Positions 1 through 10,187 of a stretch of DNA of 64,000 nt are shown piece by piece (position 1 is the stretch's first letter; each line of letters starts with the position of its first letter). This stretch comes from Corynebacterium anserum (GTDB lineage Bacteria > Actinomycetota > Actinomycetes > Mycobacteriales > Mycobacteriaceae): assembly GCF_014262665.1 (NCBI RefSeq), contig NZ_CP046883.1, forward strand, positions 248,001-312,000, written 5' to 3'. A program made the position numbers and the translations under genes. Below the pieces are notes generated by a model, which worked only from the letters and a program-made list of their open reading frames with translations, ran no database searches and was not told the origin of the DNA.

Positions 1-426
1 CATGACTGTCTCGTTCCATCCCCCTAGAATCATGAATGTTAAGGAAATAAAAACAATGAGATGGATGGCAATGAGGATGATTTTCTGAACGCGTTTAGGG
101 AAGATTCCGAACAAAGATTGCACAGCAATATGTGATCCCGTTCGATAAGCAGTGACCAAACCGAAGAAGGCGATAAGGGGCAGCATGTACTTCTCAGTGA
201 GAGAAATGTTCCAGCCCAGCGGCGAACCAAAAAATTCGCGCATAGCTATTTCAACGAGAGTGATTGTGGTTAAGCCAATAATCGCTGCGCCTGCTATCCA
301 CGCTGCGAGCGCGGACACCATGTTTTGAATTTTGTCCAAAAACGGATGATCGGTGGTGTGATAGCCAAATCGACTGCGTTCAGCAGTGCCATGGTGATCT
401 GGATGCACGAAAGTCTTCGCAGGCAT
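1..426 (-). CDS. dctQ: TRAP transporter small permease DctQ (partial)
   Basis: Small membrane subunit of a tripartite ATP-independent periplasmic (TRAP) transporter, which pairs with the large permease DctM and the binding protein DctP. The gene reads leftward and its 3' end lies outside the window. The start ATG shares one base with the TAA stop of dctP, so the two are translationally coupled. The translation shows a hydrophobic helix after about residue 35 and the typical DctQ stretch TEKYMLPLIAFFGLVTAYR followed by a GSHIAV segment, then another membrane helix. About 142 codons are visible of a usual 160 to 190. The call rests on the DctQ pattern plus the adjacent DctP; the substrate is not evident. 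Confidence 0.82.
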   Translation of the reverse strand, partial: MPAKTFVHPDHHGTAERSRFGYHTTDHPFLDKIQNMVSALAAWIAGAAIIGLTTITLVEIAMREFFGSPLGWNISLTEKYMLPLIAFFGLVTAYRTGSHIAVQSLFGIFPKRVQKIILIAIHLIVFISLTFMILGGWNETVM

Positions 427-1667
427 TAGTTCTTAACCTCCTTCTTCTTGGAGTCTTGGGGGTCGTCAGACTTCTTGTCAGATTTTGCGGTGGAATGGTG
501 CGGTGAGGTTCCTCTACCGGATATTTCGGTGGAGTGGGCAGCGCGGAATTCGTTGTGTTTCAACGCCTGTTCAAAGGCATCCACTACTTGTTGAGCAGGG
601 TGTCCAGAATCTTCTGCGTCTTTTATCCACTGATCTCGTACAGGCTTGGCAGTAGCTGCCCATTCCTTGGCATGCTCAGTAACGTCGTAGAACGTCACCC
701 CCGCTTCTTTCATTTCCTCGATGGAAGATTGCCGAGCGGAGTTCAGTGTGTGGCACACGGATTCCTGCGACTGATGAGCGGCATCGGTGAGAGTCTTCTT
801 TTGCTCTTCGTTGAGGGAATTCCAAGTATTTATGTTGATGCCATAGAAGAAGGTGAAGTTCCCTTGATTTGCGCCATAGGTGCTAGCTCCAATGACATCT
901 TCCAAACCGTAGGGAGTAATGGAAATCGGCGACGCTAAAGTTCCCTCCACAGTGCCGCGAGACATCGCTTCATACATATCGCCGATGGGCATACTGACCC
1001 CAGCGGCGCCGATCTCTTCAATGACACGATCTAAGGCACCGCCAGTTGAGCGAAGTACGGTTCCTTGGAAGTTGGTGGGACGTGAGGGATCGCGGCCATC
1101 AGTCATTGCTTCGTATCCGGGGATTGATCCGGTCCACAATGGCATGAAATTCATGGGTGCGAGCTCTTTTTCATAGAGAAGCCCTCCCGGTCTTACCAGC
1201 TCAAGTAGTGCATAAGCGGTAACGCATGCGTCCGAGCTGTATCCAGGTAAATCGCCAATTGAGCTCAAGGGGAATGTAGAGCTCACATACGAGGGAGAAA
1301 TGACGGCAAGATCTACCACCCCGCTTCTTAGGATGGACGGAATATCAGCCTGTTTTCCGAGTTGCCCAGAGCTGAAGTACTCGATGTCGATGCTCTTATT
1401 TTTCTTCATCTTCTCGAGAAAAGGTTTGGTGCCGCCGGTGCCTACCGGATGGGAGAGTGCGTAACTATCGGCCATCTTTAGATGTGCTGTGCTTCCGGGT
1501 GGATATGGTTCAGCTGGGGGGTGGGTGCACGCTGCAAGACTGGTGACCAGCGCTGCGCTGATTAGGGTGGCGCTGATGGCTCGTGTTGCTCTGGTCACTA
1601 CCTTGAGTAGTGGTGGTCTGAACATCGCTGGGAAAACGAGTGATGAGATGTGGTGTTTCTGGTCCAT
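426..1667 (-). CDS. dctP: TRAP transporter solute-binding lipoprotein DctP
   Basis: Extracytoplasmic substrate-binding protein of a TRAP transporter for C4-dicarboxylates or similar organic acids. It is 413 aa, with an N-terminal hydrophobic segment ending in a lipobox LAAC (Cys near residue 47), so it is probably a lipoprotein anchored to the outer face of the membrane. The middle shows DctP-like features: an early KMADSYALSHP segment, FFYGININTWNSL, and a helix-rich C-terminal part. The last 40 residues are Lys/Asp/Ser rich and look like a charged tail. The first ATG is used; an internal ATG at residue 15 (MFRPPLLK) would give a more usual signal-peptide length. It is upstream of and overlaps dctQ. 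Confidence 0.85.
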   Translation of the reverse strand: MDQKHHISSLVFPAMFRPPLLKVVTRATRAISATLISAALVTSLAACTHPPAEPYPPGSTAHLKMADSYALSHPVGTGGTKPFLEKMKKNKSIDIEYFSSGQLGKQADIPSILRSGVVDLAVISPSYVSSTFPLSSIGDLPGYSSDACVTAYALLELVRPGGLLYEKELAPMNFMPLWTGSIPGYEAMTDGRDPSRPTNFQGTVLRSTGGALDRVIEEIGAAGVSMPIGDMYEAMSRGTVEGTLASPISITPYGLEDVIGASTYGANQGNFTFFYGININTWNSLNEEQKKTLTDAAHQSQESVCHTLNSARQSSIEEMKEAGVTFYDVTEHAKEWAATAKPVRDQWIKDAEDSGHPAQQVVDAFEQALKHNEFRAAHSTEISGRGTSPHHSTAKSDKKSDDPQDSKKKEVKN

Positions 1668-1824
1668 GTGGTGAACTCTTCCCCTCTTCTACGTATATGG
1701 GTAAGATATTCCAGATTTGGATAACTTATCGAAACATGACGCCATGTTTGAGGGCAATACCTTTTCTGTATAAAAAACTATGTGGGGGTATATCTGTGGG
1801 GTAGATCACACATATATACGTAAG

Positions 1825-1874
1825 TTGAGTGGAATAGACTCATTCTTTCGGTGGTTGAGTCAGGTGTACTCAAG
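1825..1874 (+). promoter_or_regulatory. Two HAIR-type HspR operators before clpB
   Basis: Two inverted repeats resembling the HAIR operator (CTTGAGT-N7-ACTCAAG) of the heat-shock repressor HspR. The distal copy at 1825-1844 is TTGAGT, 7 bases, ACTCATT. The proximal copy at 1854-1874 is GTTGAGT, 7 bases, ACTCAAG, almost perfect. A GGAAT at 1831 and GTT at 1854 also fit a SigH-type promoter overlapping the operators. The HAIR consensus and its role at clpB in actinobacteria are established; binding here is inferred. Confidence 0.8.
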
Positions 1875-1973
1875 TATTGTCGAGAACGTTGACTACCGTG
1901 GAGAACTCGATGCGGCTGGCAGCGCAGAAACGGCAAAGTGAAATATCCAAAGCTATCAGGAGGGAGAACACCA

Positions 1974-4613
1974 ATGACTAGCTTCACCCCAACCACGAAG
2001 ACCCAGGCCGCCCTCCAGGCGGCACTGCAAAATGCCTCCGCCAAGGGTAATCCTGATATTCGCCCAGCACACCTCCTGGTTGCCTTGCTGGAGCAAGATG
2101 ACTCCATCGCGCAGCCCGTGTTGCAAGCTGCTGGTGTGGAGGTTGCTCCGATCCTCGCACAAGCTCGGGAATTGGTAGCTGGCTATCCGAAGGCTTCCGG
2201 TTCTAACATGGCCAACCCTAATTTCAACAGGGAGGCGCTCAATGCCCTCACCGCGGGTCAGGAGTTAGCTCAGGAACTTGGGGACACCTACGTATCCACC
2301 GAGGTGCTCCTCGCCGCTATGGCACAGGGCGATTCCGATGCCGCTGGCATCCTCAAAGATGCAGGGGCTGACTTCAAAGCAATTCGCGGTGCTTTTGAAT
2401 CCGTCCGTGGTAACCGGAAAGTCACTACTGAAGAACCAGAAGGGCAATTCCAGGCATTGGAGAAATACTCCACGGATCTTACGGCCCGGGCGCGTGAAGG
2501 AAAGATCGACCCAGTCATTGGCCGTGATCAAGAGATCCGACGCGTAGTTCAGGTTCTGTCTCGCCGTACTAAAAACAATCCAGTTCTAATTGGCGAGCCG
2601 GGCGTCGGTAAAACCGCCATCGTGGAAGGCTTGGCTCGTCGTGTCGTAGCAGGTGACGTTCCTGAGTCCCTCCGGGGCAAGAGGCTGATTAGTTTGGACT
2701 TGGGTTCCATGCTGGCCGGCGCTAAGTTCCGAGGAGAGTTCGAGGAGCGCCTAAAGGCCGTTTTAGATGAGATTAAAGAGGCAGATGGAGAGATCATCAC
2801 CTTCATCGATGAGCTTCACACCATTGTGGGCGCTGGTGCGGGTGGCGATAGCGCAATGGATGCCGGCAATATGATCAAGCCGTTGCTCGCCCGTGGTGAG
2901 CTGCGCCTCGTCGGTGCCACTACTTTGGATGAATACCGTAAGTACATCGAAAAAGATGCCGCCCTGGAGCGGCGTTTCCAACAGGTCTACGTGGGAGAAC
3001 CGACCGTGGAAGACACTATCGGTATTCTGCGCGGTCTGAAGGAACGCTATGAGGTGCACCACGGTGTGCGTATCCAGGATTCGGCGCTCGTTGCTGCGTC
3101 CACCTTGTCTGACCGCTACATCACCAGCCGTTTCTTGCCCGATAAGGCCATCGATCTTGTGGATGAAGCAGCGTCTCGTCTGCGTATGGAGATTGACTCG
3201 CGGCCAGAGGAAATCGACAGCGTAGAACGCGTGGTTCGTCGTCTCGAAATCGAAGAAATGGCTCTGGCTAAGGAAAAGGATGCTGCGTCCAAGGATCGTT
3301 TGGAGCGTCTGCGTTCCGAGTTGGCTGATGAGAAGGAGAAACTAGCAGGCCTCACCGCTCGTTGGGAGAACGAAAAGGGTGGCATTGATAACCTGCGTGC
3401 TCTCAAAGAAGCGTTGGATGATCTGCGTCGCCAGTCTGAGATTGCTGAGCGCGAAGGCAACTTCGCTAAGGTCGCAGAGTTGCGGTATGGCCACATTCCT
3501 GACGTCGAAAAGAAGTTAGCCGAGGCCGAAAGGACAGTCGCTGAGCAGCAAGGTGACATGATGCTCACCGAGGAAGTCACCCCAGATACCATCGCCGATG
3601 TGGTGAGTGCCTGGACCGGCGTGCCAGCAGGCAAGATGCTCCAGGGTGAGACTGAGAAACTGTTGAACATGGAACTTGTGCTCTCCGGCCGTGTCGTGGG
3701 GCAGTCCAAGCCAATCGCGGCGGTCTCCGATGCGGTGCGCCGCGCACGCGCGGGCGTGGCCGACCCTAACCGTCCAACTGGCTCATTCCTCTTCCTCGGC
3801 CCAACCGGTGTGGGTAAGACCGAACTGGCTAAGGCGTTAGCTGATTTCATGTTCGATGATGAACGCGCCATGGTTCGCATTGATATGTCCGAGTATGGCG
3901 AGAAACATTCCGTGTCTCGCTTGGTCGGTGCCCCTCCGGGATATGTGGGACACGACGCTGGCGGTCAGCTCACTGAAGCTGTACGTCGGCGCCCATACAC
4001 CGTGGTTCTCTTCGATGAGGTGGAAAAGGCGCACCCAGACGTATTCGACGTACTCCTACAGGTTCTCGACGAGGGACGTCTCACCGATGGTCAGGGGCGT
4101 ACCGTGGACTTCCGCAATACGGTTCTGATCCTCACCTCCAATCTGGGCGCCGGTGGCACCGAAGAACAGGTGATGAACGCTGTGAAGGCGGCATTCAAGC
4201 CAGAGTTCATCAACCGCTTGGATGACGTGCTGATCTTTGAATCTCTCACTGCCGAGCAGCTGGAAGACATCGTTAATATTCAGGTGCGCAGCCTCGCTGA
4301 GCGCCTCGCCTCCCGCCGACTTGAATTGGTTGTTTCCGACGCCGCCAAGAAATGGTTGGCAGAACGCGGTTTCGACCCGGCATATGGTGCACGGCCATTG
4401 CGTCGGCTCATCCAGAAGGCCATTGGAGACAAGTTGGCTAAGCTGCTGCTAGCAGGGGAGGTCCGCGATGGCGACCGAGTTCAGGTGGACTATATCCCAG
4501 TCTCTGATTCCGAAGAGGCTGCACCGGTGGAAACTGGGCTGGAAGCGGCCACCGATGAGCTGGATATTTACGCCATTGGATCGGTGGATGATCCGGAAGA
4601 CACGGAAATTTAA
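1974..4613 (+). CDS. clpB: ATP-dependent disaggregase ClpB
   Basis: Hsp100 chaperone that works with DnaK to pull proteins out of aggregates after heat stress, in the cytoplasm. The Clp N domain (repeat near [17 protein letters not shown]) is followed by AAA+ domain 1 with Walker A GEPGVGKT and an arginine-rich sensor region. Next come a long coiled-coil middle domain (about residues 390 to 520) and AAA+ domain 2 with Walker [19 protein letters not shown] pore loop and Walker [12 protein letters not shown]. The start at ATG 1974 ([10 protein letters not shown]) is chosen because AGGAGGG lies just upstream; an in-frame ATG at 1938 has no such site. This gives 879 aa, near the family norm of about 850 to 870. 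Regulation by HspR and possibly SigH is suggested by the upstream HAIR sites. It converges with ybaK, overlapping by 4 bp. Confidence 0.97.
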   Translation: MTSFTPTTKTQAALQAALQNASAKGNPDIRPAHLLVALLEQDDSIAQPVLQAAGVEVAPILAQARELVAGYPKASGSNMANPNFNREALNALTAGQELAQELGDTYVSTEVLLAAMAQGDSDAAGILKDAGADFKAIRGAFESVRGNRKVTTEEPEGQFQALEKYSTDLTARAREGKIDPVIGRDQEIRRVVQVLSRRTKNNPVLIGEPGVGKTAIVEGLARRVVAGDVPESLRGKRLISLDLGSMLAGAKFRGEFEERLKAVLDEIKEADGEIITFIDELHTIVGAGAGGDSAMDAGNMIKPLLARGELRLVGATTLDEYRKYIEKDAALERRFQQVYVGEPTVEDTIGILRGLKERYEVHHGVRIQDSALVAASTLSDRYITSRFLPDKAIDLVDEAASRLRMEIDSRPEEIDSVERVVRRLEIEEMALAKEKDAASKDRLERLRSELADEKEKLAGLTARWENEKGGIDNLRALKEALDDLRRQSEIAEREGNFAKVAELRYGHIPDVEKKLAEAERTVAEQQGDMMLTEEVTPDTIADVVSAWTGVPAGKMLQGETEKLLNMELVLSGRVVGQSKPIAAVSDAVRRARAGVADPNRPTGSFLFLGPTGVGKTELAKALADFMFDDERAMVRIDMSEYGEKHSVSRLVGAPPGYVGHDAGGQLTEAVRRRPYTVVLFDEVEKAHPDVFDVLLQVLDEGRLTDGQGRTVDFRNTVLILTSNLGAGGTEEQVMNAVKAAFKPEFINRLDDVLIFESLTAEQLEDIVNIQVRSLAERLASRRLELVVSDAAKKWLAERGFDPAYGARPLRRLIQKAIGDKLAKLLLAGEVRDGDRVQVDYIPVSDSEEAAPVETGLEAATDELDIYAIGSVDDPEDTEI

Positions 4614-5098
4614 GGGCTCTTCTTGCGCCTGATCTCGGCAAAGTCTGCGGAGACGGCGTGAGCTAGAGTTTCAGGAGCCAGGACAATCTGCGTGCCGATC
4701 TCACCAGCAGATACGTAGATAGTGTCCTGGTTCTTTGCCACGTCGTCGATGACAGTAGGGAACTGACGCTTCATACCGATAGGGGAGCAGCCACCTCGGA
4801 TATATCCAGTCAATGCCTTCAATTCACGCCAGGGAAACAGCTGCACGTTTTTCACGCCGAAATGCGCGGCGACTTTCTTGAGCGCAAGCTCATGATCCGC
4901 GCTCAATACGGCCACGAAGTGCTGTTTGTGTGGCCCCTCGAGGACGATGGTTTTGAAGATCTTTTTCGAAGGCACCCCGAGCGAGTTCGCGACGTGGAGG
5001 GCATCGACACCATCTTTGGCATCGTAGGAAGAAGTGGAGTAGTCCAGCTTCAGCTTGTCTAGCTTGCGCATGGCGTTTGTTTTAGGGATCTTCTTCAT
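4610..5098 (-). CDS. ybaK: Cys-tRNA(Pro) deacylase, YbaK family
   Basis: A YbaK/EbsC-type trans-editing protein that hydrolyses mischarged Cys-tRNA(Pro) (and, in some homologues, related species) in the cytoplasm. At 162 aa it has the normal family length. Supporting features are KTIVLEG, the conserved lysine-bearing start of the editing domain, the [22 protein letters not shown] stretch typical of YbaK, and the closing [17 protein letters not shown]. The ATG at 5098 is preceded by AAGGAACC. It stands alone and converges on clpB, whose stop codon lies inside its last codons. Substrate choice cannot be read from the sequence. Confidence 0.92.
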   Translation of the reverse strand: MKKIPKTNAMRKLDKLKLDYSTSSYDAKDGVDALHVANSLGVPSKKIFKTIVLEGPHKQHFVAVLSADHELALKKVAAHFGVKNVQLFPWRELKALTGYIRGGCSPIGMKRQFPTVIDDVAKNQDTIYVSAGEIGTQIVLAPETLAHAVSADFAEIRRKKSP

Positions 5099-5407
5099 GG
5101 TTCCTTCCTCACATTGCGATACTCATCCTGTGGCTATGCTGCCGTTGGATGACGCAGATTTCTCCTTACCCCCGTTCTCAGGAACAGTTAGAGGGGGCTA
5201 GATGTGCTCTGGACAGGAAAAACGCGGTCTAAGGGTGTGAGAATTATATGTGGCAACACAGTTGTAAATCCATAGGTGAACAGCGCTCCCGAAAATTGTG
5301 GCGTCGATCTCATAGTAAGCGGTAATTTGAGCATTACCACCACAGGGCGCACCACCATCGTTCGCGTCCCGCACACCACTTCATTTGCATAGGGGAGGTC
5401 CACACCC
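5099..5407. other. Intergenic region ybaK-ald
   Basis: This divergent region carries the promoters of ybaK (leftward) and the aldehyde dehydrogenase gene (rightward). A GGGGAGG ribosome-binding site sits at about 5391-5398 before the ald ATG. No further operator could be assigned with confidence. Confidence 0.5.
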
Positions 5408-6928
5408 ATGACCGTGTACGCAGATCCAGGTACCCCAGGCGCGATCCTCAACTTCAAAGATCGCTATGACAATTACATCGGCGGGCATTGGGTTCCACCG
5501 GTCGATGGCGAGTACATGGACAACATCTCACCAATCTCTGGCGAAAAATTCTGCGAGGTGCCACGGTCGAAAGAAGCGGACGTAGAGAAGGCTATCGACG
5601 CAGCTCATAGCGCCAAGACAGGTTGGGCGGCTACGAGTGTGCAAAACCGCAGCAACATTCTGCTGAAGATCGCCGACCGCATCGAAGAAAACCTAGAGAT
5701 GCTGGCCGTCGCGGAGACGTGGGACAACGGCAAAGCCATACGCGAAACCCTGGCCGCCGATATTCCCCTAGCCGTTGATCACTTCCGCTACTATGCAGGA
5801 GCATTGCGCGCTCAAGAGGATCGCACGTCTCAGATCTCCGAAGACCTCATTGCTTATCACTTCAACGAACCACTCGGAGTCGTGGGACAAATCATCCCGT
5901 GGAATTTCCCCATACTCATGGCGGCGTGGAAACTCGCCCCAGCTCTCGCTGCCGGCAACGCCATCGTCCTCAAACCCGCCGAGCAGACCCCCGCTTCTAT
6001 CTTGGTGCTTCTTGAACTCATCGATGATCTCCTGCCGCCGGGCGTACTCAATGTGGTTAACGGTCTAGGAACAGAAGCGGGTGTGGCCATCACCAATTCT
6101 GATCGCATCGACAAGATCGCCTTCACCGGATCCACCGAAGTTGGCATCCTCATCAACAAAGCTGTGGCGGAGAAACTCATCCCAGTCACTTTGGAACTCG
6201 GTGGCAAGTCACCCTCCATATTCTTCTCCGACATCATGGATAAGGAGGATGCCTTCCAGGAAAAATGCGTCGAAGGTTTGACCATGTTCGCCCTAAACCA
6301 GGGCGAGGTGTGCACCTGCCCATCACGCGCATTGATCCAAGAAGATATCGCTGAAGAGTTCCTAGCCAAGGCTGTGGAGCGTGTGAAGAAAATCAAGATC
6401 GGCAATCCTCTGGATACCGATGTAATGATGGGGGCGCAGGCCAGCCAAGAGCAGATGGATAAGATCACTGGATACCTGCAGTCTGGACCGGAAGAGGGCG
6501 CGGAAGTTATTGTCGGAGGTCACGTTAACCAGATTGATGGCCGCGACAACGGATTTTACGTCACCCCAACCATCTTGAAGGGTGACAACTCCATGCGGTG
6601 TTTCCAGGAAGAGATCTTCGGCCCCGTCCTTGCCGTGACCACGTTCAAGGACTTCGACGAGGCAATTAAGATCGCCAATGACACTGAGTACGGACTCGGC
6701 GCGGGAGTATGGACACGCAATGGACGTCAGGCGTACAAAGCTGGCCGGGCGATCCAATCGGGACGCGTGTGGATCAACAACTATCACTCTTACCCGGCAC
6801 ACGCCGCGTTCGGCGGATACAAGAAATCAGGCCTTGGCCGCGAAACTCACCTCATGATGCTCGAGCACTACCAGCAAACTAAGAACCTTCTGTGGTCCTA
6901 TGATGAGAACCCGACTGGCCTGTTCTAA
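5408..6928 (+). CDS. ald: NAD-dependent aldehyde dehydrogenase (acetaldehyde type)
   Basis: Oxidises an aldehyde, most likely acetaldehyde, to the acid with NAD+ in the cytoplasm. It is 506 aa, the usual size. It has the full ALDH signature: IIPWNFPI substrate/cofactor region, LKPAEQTP, the FTGSTEVG nucleotide-binding loop, the general-base Glu in LELGGKSP (about residue 263), and the catalytic Cys in [11 protein letters not shown] (about residue 302). The double-Cys form NQGEVCTC and the C-terminal [11 protein letters not shown] are characteristic of the ExaC/acetaldehyde dehydrogenase group; C. glutamicum has a close counterpart called ald. The start has a strong GGGGAGG site 10 bases upstream. 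It is probably monocistronic. The exact substrate is inferred. Confidence 0.9.
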   Translation: MTVYADPGTPGAILNFKDRYDNYIGGHWVPPVDGEYMDNISPISGEKFCEVPRSKEADVEKAIDAAHSAKTGWAATSVQNRSNILLKIADRIEENLEMLAVAETWDNGKAIRETLAADIPLAVDHFRYYAGALRAQEDRTSQISEDLIAYHFNEPLGVVGQIIPWNFPILMAAWKLAPALAAGNAIVLKPAEQTPASILVLLELIDDLLPPGVLNVVNGLGTEAGVAITNSDRIDKIAFTGSTEVGILINKAVAEKLIPVTLELGGKSPSIFFSDIMDKEDAFQEKCVEGLTMFALNQGEVCTCPSRALIQEDIAEEFLAKAVERVKKIKIGNPLDTDVMMGAQASQEQMDKITGYLQSGPEEGAEVIVGGHVNQIDGRDNGFYVTPTILKGDNSMRCFQEEIFGPVLAVTTFKDFDEAIKIANDTEYGLGAGVWTRNGRQAYKAGRAIQSGRVWINNYHSYPAHAAFGGYKKSGLGRETHLMMLEHYQQTKNLLWSYDENPTGLF

Positions 6929-7164
6929 CTTTCGCCAGGTGGAAACCCATCAGGTCTAGGAAAACCGGCAGTTAATGGAATCGGATGGATTGCAGAGGGA
7001 GGCTTCTCATCAAGATTAAAATCTGATAACTAATTGCTGCTTTTGGGGCAGTGCGCCAGCGCATGAGGCTTAAACTCAGAAGTGATGTGCCTACATGCGC
7101 CTTTGCTCTGCTCATGCGCGTGTGAATGACGAGCACGAGTTTTCTGAGAATGAGGAGCAGCCCC

Positions 7165-8538
7165 GTGGAATATTCGGTCTTTGATCTGTTGGTGGACGTG
7201 GGGTTGATCTCCGTCCTGCTGGTGGTCGGTACCTTTATGCGACGCCATTTTGCATGGTTCCGTAACCTCCTCATCCCCGCGCCGATAACCGCAGGGCTTC
7301 TTGGTTTGTTATTCGGTCCAGAAGTACTGGGAATCATGCCCTTTTCCGCGGCGCTGGGAGATTATTCCACGCTGCTCATTGCCGTGGTGTTTGCCGCCAT
7401 GCCGTATTCCATGAGTTTCGCTTCCCGAGATATCTCCAAGGCGAAGAACATGTGGTCCTACTCCGCATCCATGTTCTTAGGACAGTGGGGAGTTTTCGTC
7501 TTGTTAGGAGCGCTACTATTCGCCCCTCTATTCGGCACAGATAACTGGTTTGGGATGATGCTGCCAGTGGGCTTTGTCGGTGGTTTTGGTACAGCAGCTG
7601 CCGTCGGAGGTGCCTTGAATTCCATTGGAATCGAAGAGGCTGCGTCGTTGGGCTTTACATCAGCAACCATCGGAACGTTGGCGGCTATCGTGGGCGGAAT
7701 CATCTTTGCCAACTGGGGCATCAAAACTGGCCGTACTTCCACACTGCCAAAGAAACTTCCTTGGGAATTGCGTTCCGGAGAGATCACCAAGAAATCCAAG
7801 CAGCCGTCTATCGGTAATGCGACCACTAACCCATCTTCCATCGAGCCCCTGGCACTGCATGCCGGATTCATTGCTGTGACGGTAACTATCGCGTACTTCA
7901 TCCAGCAATTCATTCAGGGGAAATTTGAATCCGTGTCTATCCCGCTGTTTGCCTTGTCATTTGTTGTGGGTATCGGTGGTAGGATTTTCCTCAAAGTTAT
8001 TAAGCGGCCTGAATATTTGGATCCAACTACAGTGAAGTCCATCTCCGGTGCGTCTACTGATTTTCTTATTGCATTTGGTGTGGCATCGATTGTTCCTGCC
8101 GCTGTCGCAAGTTATGTGGTTCCGTTGTTAATCCTGTTCGTGGCAGGCATCATCTATTGCACGCTGTTTTTCTTCTTCGCCTCGCCGGTGTTCTTCGGTG
8201 AGAAGTGGTTAGAGCGCGGAATTATCGGTTGGGGCTGGGCCACCGCTGCCGTTGCAACTGGTATTGCATTGCTGAAGATTGTGGATCCAGAGCTGAAGTC
8301 CGGTGCTCTCGACGAATATGGCATTGCGTATGTGGGATATGCGCCGATTGAAATCGCGGTAAATATTTTCGCGCCGATCGCGGTAATAGCCGGTTTTACC
8401 GTGGGCTTCGGTGCTATCACGACGGTTGCAGCTGTAGCCATTTTCCTGCTGCCCTTCTTTTTCGGTTGGCTGCCTGGAAGGAAGAACAGAAAAGACGACA
8501 CGGACCGCAGCGAGGCCTCTGCTAGCGCTGCTGCCTAG
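7165..8538 (+). CDS. Sodium/glutamate symporter, GltS-like
   Basis: Multi-spanning membrane protein that probably imports glutamate with sodium. About 11 to 12 hydrophobic helices are visible, and the two inverted-repeat pore motifs show as GGFGTAAAVGGAL and SISGASTDFLIAFGVAS. The GTG at 7165 (VEYSVFDLLVDVG) is chosen as start because GAGGAG lies 8 bases before it and the first helix begins directly. The upstream in-frame ATG at 7126 would add 13 residues without a convincing site. That gives 457 aa, somewhat longer than E. coli GltS (about 400), with a polar Ser/Lys insert around residues 190 to 225 and a charged tail. The substrate assignment is by family only. Confidence 0.82.
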   Translation: MEYSVFDLLVDVGLISVLLVVGTFMRRHFAWFRNLLIPAPITAGLLGLLFGPEVLGIMPFSAALGDYSTLLIAVVFAAMPYSMSFASRDISKAKNMWSYSASMFLGQWGVFVLLGALLFAPLFGTDNWFGMMLPVGFVGGFGTAAAVGGALNSIGIEEAASLGFTSATIGTLAAIVGGIIFANWGIKTGRTSTLPKKLPWELRSGEITKKSKQPSIGNATTNPSSIEPLALHAGFIAVTVTIAYFIQQFIQGKFESVSIPLFALSFVVGIGGRIFLKVIKRPEYLDPTTVKSISGASTDFLIAFGVASIVPAAVASYVVPLLILFVAGIIYCTLFFFFASPVFFGEKWLERGIIGWGWATAAVATGIALLKIVDPELKSGALDEYGIAYVGYAPIEIAVNIFAPIAVIAGFTVGFGAITTVAAVAIFLLPFFFGWLPGRKNRKDDTDRSEASASAAA

Positions 8539-8684
8539 TTTCACCAACCCAAACAGATGACCGTGACCAGCATAAGGGGAGTGGTTAAGGGAGCCAGAGC
8601 TGGGCTTTGGCTAGGAATACGAGCTGCCCCCAATGCCCCTGACTGCGCACATCTTCCCGCTATCACATTCTTCCTTCCATCTGC

Positions 8685-8789
8685 TTCGGAGTTCGGCTGT
8701 CCTCTTATCACGTTCTTCGCCTTAACCGTTTTCGGAGTTCGGCTGTCCTCTTATCACGTTCTTCGCCTTAACCGTTTTCGGAGTTCGCT
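8685..8789. repeat. 46-bp direct repeat, 2.3 copies
   Basis: A unit beginning TTCGGAGTTCGGCTGTCC is repeated without change at 8685-8730 and 8731-8776, with a 13-base third start. It lies in the gap of about 300 bases between gltS and the rhodanese gene. No gene or hairpin of note was found in the rest of that gap. Confidence 0.95.
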
Positions 8790-8840
8790 CCCCGTTATCA
8801 ACCGCGCGTGCCTACCACCATGCGGATAGACTGAAGAACT

Positions 8841-9698
8841 ATGACTAACTTTTCCTCCCACCCGGGCAGCCCGTTTACCTCGGGCGAGAGAATGTTCTCT
8901 GCCTTCACCGCTGGCGAGCGCATGACCGTGATCGATTCCCACTGGGCAAAAACCGAAAACAGCGCCTGGGAGGCATACGTGGGCCAACACATCCCCGGCT
9001 CCATGTTCTGTAACCCCCTCACTCAGCTAGCGGACATCCCCTCGCGGCAAGCCGGCCGCAACCCCCTTCCCGATGTCAATGACCTTCAACGGTCCTTCAA
9101 CGACTGGGGTTTCCTGAAAAACCGCCCCGTTTTCGTCTACGACGCCGGCGTGAATCTCTACGCCGCTCGCGCCTGGTGGGTGTATCGCTGGGCGGGAGTT
9201 CAAGAGGTGTACATACTTAACGGCGGTACTCCAGCCTGGGAAGAAGCCGGTGGCGATGTTGCTGGTGGTATCGGTGCTCTACGGGGTAGAGGAAATGTCG
9301 AGGTGAAGCCTGGCTGTATGCCCCAGATCTTCATCGATGAAATTGATGAGTGGAAACGCGACCACATGCTGATCGACGCACGTGACGAGAGCCGCCATCA
9401 GGGCGTGAAAGAGTCCTATGATCACCAAGCCGGGCATATCCCAGGTTCCCTGAACATCCCAGTGTCCCGCCTGGCTGATTCCCGCGGCCGAATCAAAAGC
9501 CCCGAAGAGGTGCGTGAAATTCTGCGCACATATGGAGTCACCGATGGCGAAAACGTCGCGGTGTATTCAGGATCAGGGCAACATTCCTCACTGTTCATCG
9601 CCGCAATGGAGCACGCCGGTCTACCAGGAGCTCGTCATTTCCTAGGTGGTTGGTCTCAGTGGGCTGCGGATTCTTCCCGTCCCATCGAACGCGGCTAA
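8841..9698 (+). CDS. Two-domain rhodanese-like protein, active-site Cys replaced
   Basis: Resembles thiosulfate/3-mercaptopyruvate sulfurtransferases (SseA type): two tandem rhodanese domains in 285 aa. Domain 1 runs over about residues 20 to 140 (VIDSHW, HIPGSMF, FVYDAGVNLYAARAWW). Domain 2 runs over about 160 to 285 (LIDARDESRHQG, AGHIPGSLNIP). In active enzymes domain 2 carries a catalytic Cys in a loop such as CGSG; here the loop reads VYSGSGQHSS, with Ser at residue 243. Sulfur transfer through a Cys persulfide is therefore not expected from this residue. It lies just upstream of an EIIA-like gene (24-base gap) and may be cotranscribed with it. Function uncertain: either a binding or regulatory role, or a decayed enzyme. 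Confidence 0.8.
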   Translation: MTNFSSHPGSPFTSGERMFSAFTAGERMTVIDSHWAKTENSAWEAYVGQHIPGSMFCNPLTQLADIPSRQAGRNPLPDVNDLQRSFNDWGFLKNRPVFVYDAGVNLYAARAWWVYRWAGVQEVYILNGGTPAWEEAGGDVAGGIGALRGRGNVEVKPGCMPQIFIDEIDEWKRDHMLIDARDESRHQGVKESYDHQAGHIPGSLNIPVSRLADSRGRIKSPEEVREILRTYGVTDGENVAVYSGSGQHSSLFIAAMEHAGLPGARHFLGGWSQWAADSSRPIERG

Positions 9699-9722
9699 CG
9701 GTGGCTGACTACAATTTCACCC

Positions 9723-10187
9723 ATGACAAAACCTGAGCTCACCATCCTCTCCCCACTCGAGGGAACCGTGGCGAGCTTAGAATCCGTGCCAGACCCCATC
9801 TTCGCCACAGGCACCGTAGGTGCTGGGGTTGCGGTGGTTCCGGATCCTGGCGTCGAAGTTGTAGAAATAACCGCACCGATGGACGGCACACTGACCAGAG
9901 TACAACCGCACTTCTTCGTGCTCGACAACGGAGAAAAACAGCTCCTCGTTCAACTGGGAGTGGATACGGCGCGGCTAGAAGGACAAGGCTTCGATACCCA
10001 CTGGCCAGAAAGCACCGACGTTCACCAAGGCATGCCCATAGTCACATACACACCACGTGAACTAGGCCGCATGGGGTTCGACCCGATCGTGATAATTGTG
10101 ATGATGAAAACCAGCACCCACGATCTGAAGAAACTGGCGTATCCTGGCGAACCCATCAACAGAGGAGGCAAGTTGTTCTCATGCTGA
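9723..10187 (+). CDS. PTS EIIA(Glc)-like protein without phospho-acceptor His
   Basis: 154 aa with the beta-sandwich pattern of glucose-family EIIA (Crr): ILSPLEGTVASLESVPDPIFA at the start, ITAPMDGTLTRV in the middle, and LGVDTARLEGQGF. In Crr the phosphorylated His lies in VHFGIDT; here the same place reads VQLGVDT, with Gln at about residue 77. The assisting His is present at about residue 63. Phosphotransfer by the classical route is therefore unlikely. The C-terminal part (FDPIVIIVMMKT) matches the Crr strand that normally reads TPVVISN. It overlaps the next membrane-protein gene by 7 bp, so the two are coupled. A regulatory or structural use of the EIIA fold is a guess. Confidence 0.78.
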   Translation: MTKPELTILSPLEGTVASLESVPDPIFATGTVGAGVAVVPDPGVEVVEITAPMDGTLTRVQPHFFVLDNGEKQLLVQLGVDTARLEGQGFDTHWPESTDVHQGMPIVTYTPRELGRMGFDPIVIIVMMKTSTHDLKKLAYPGEPINRGGKLFSC

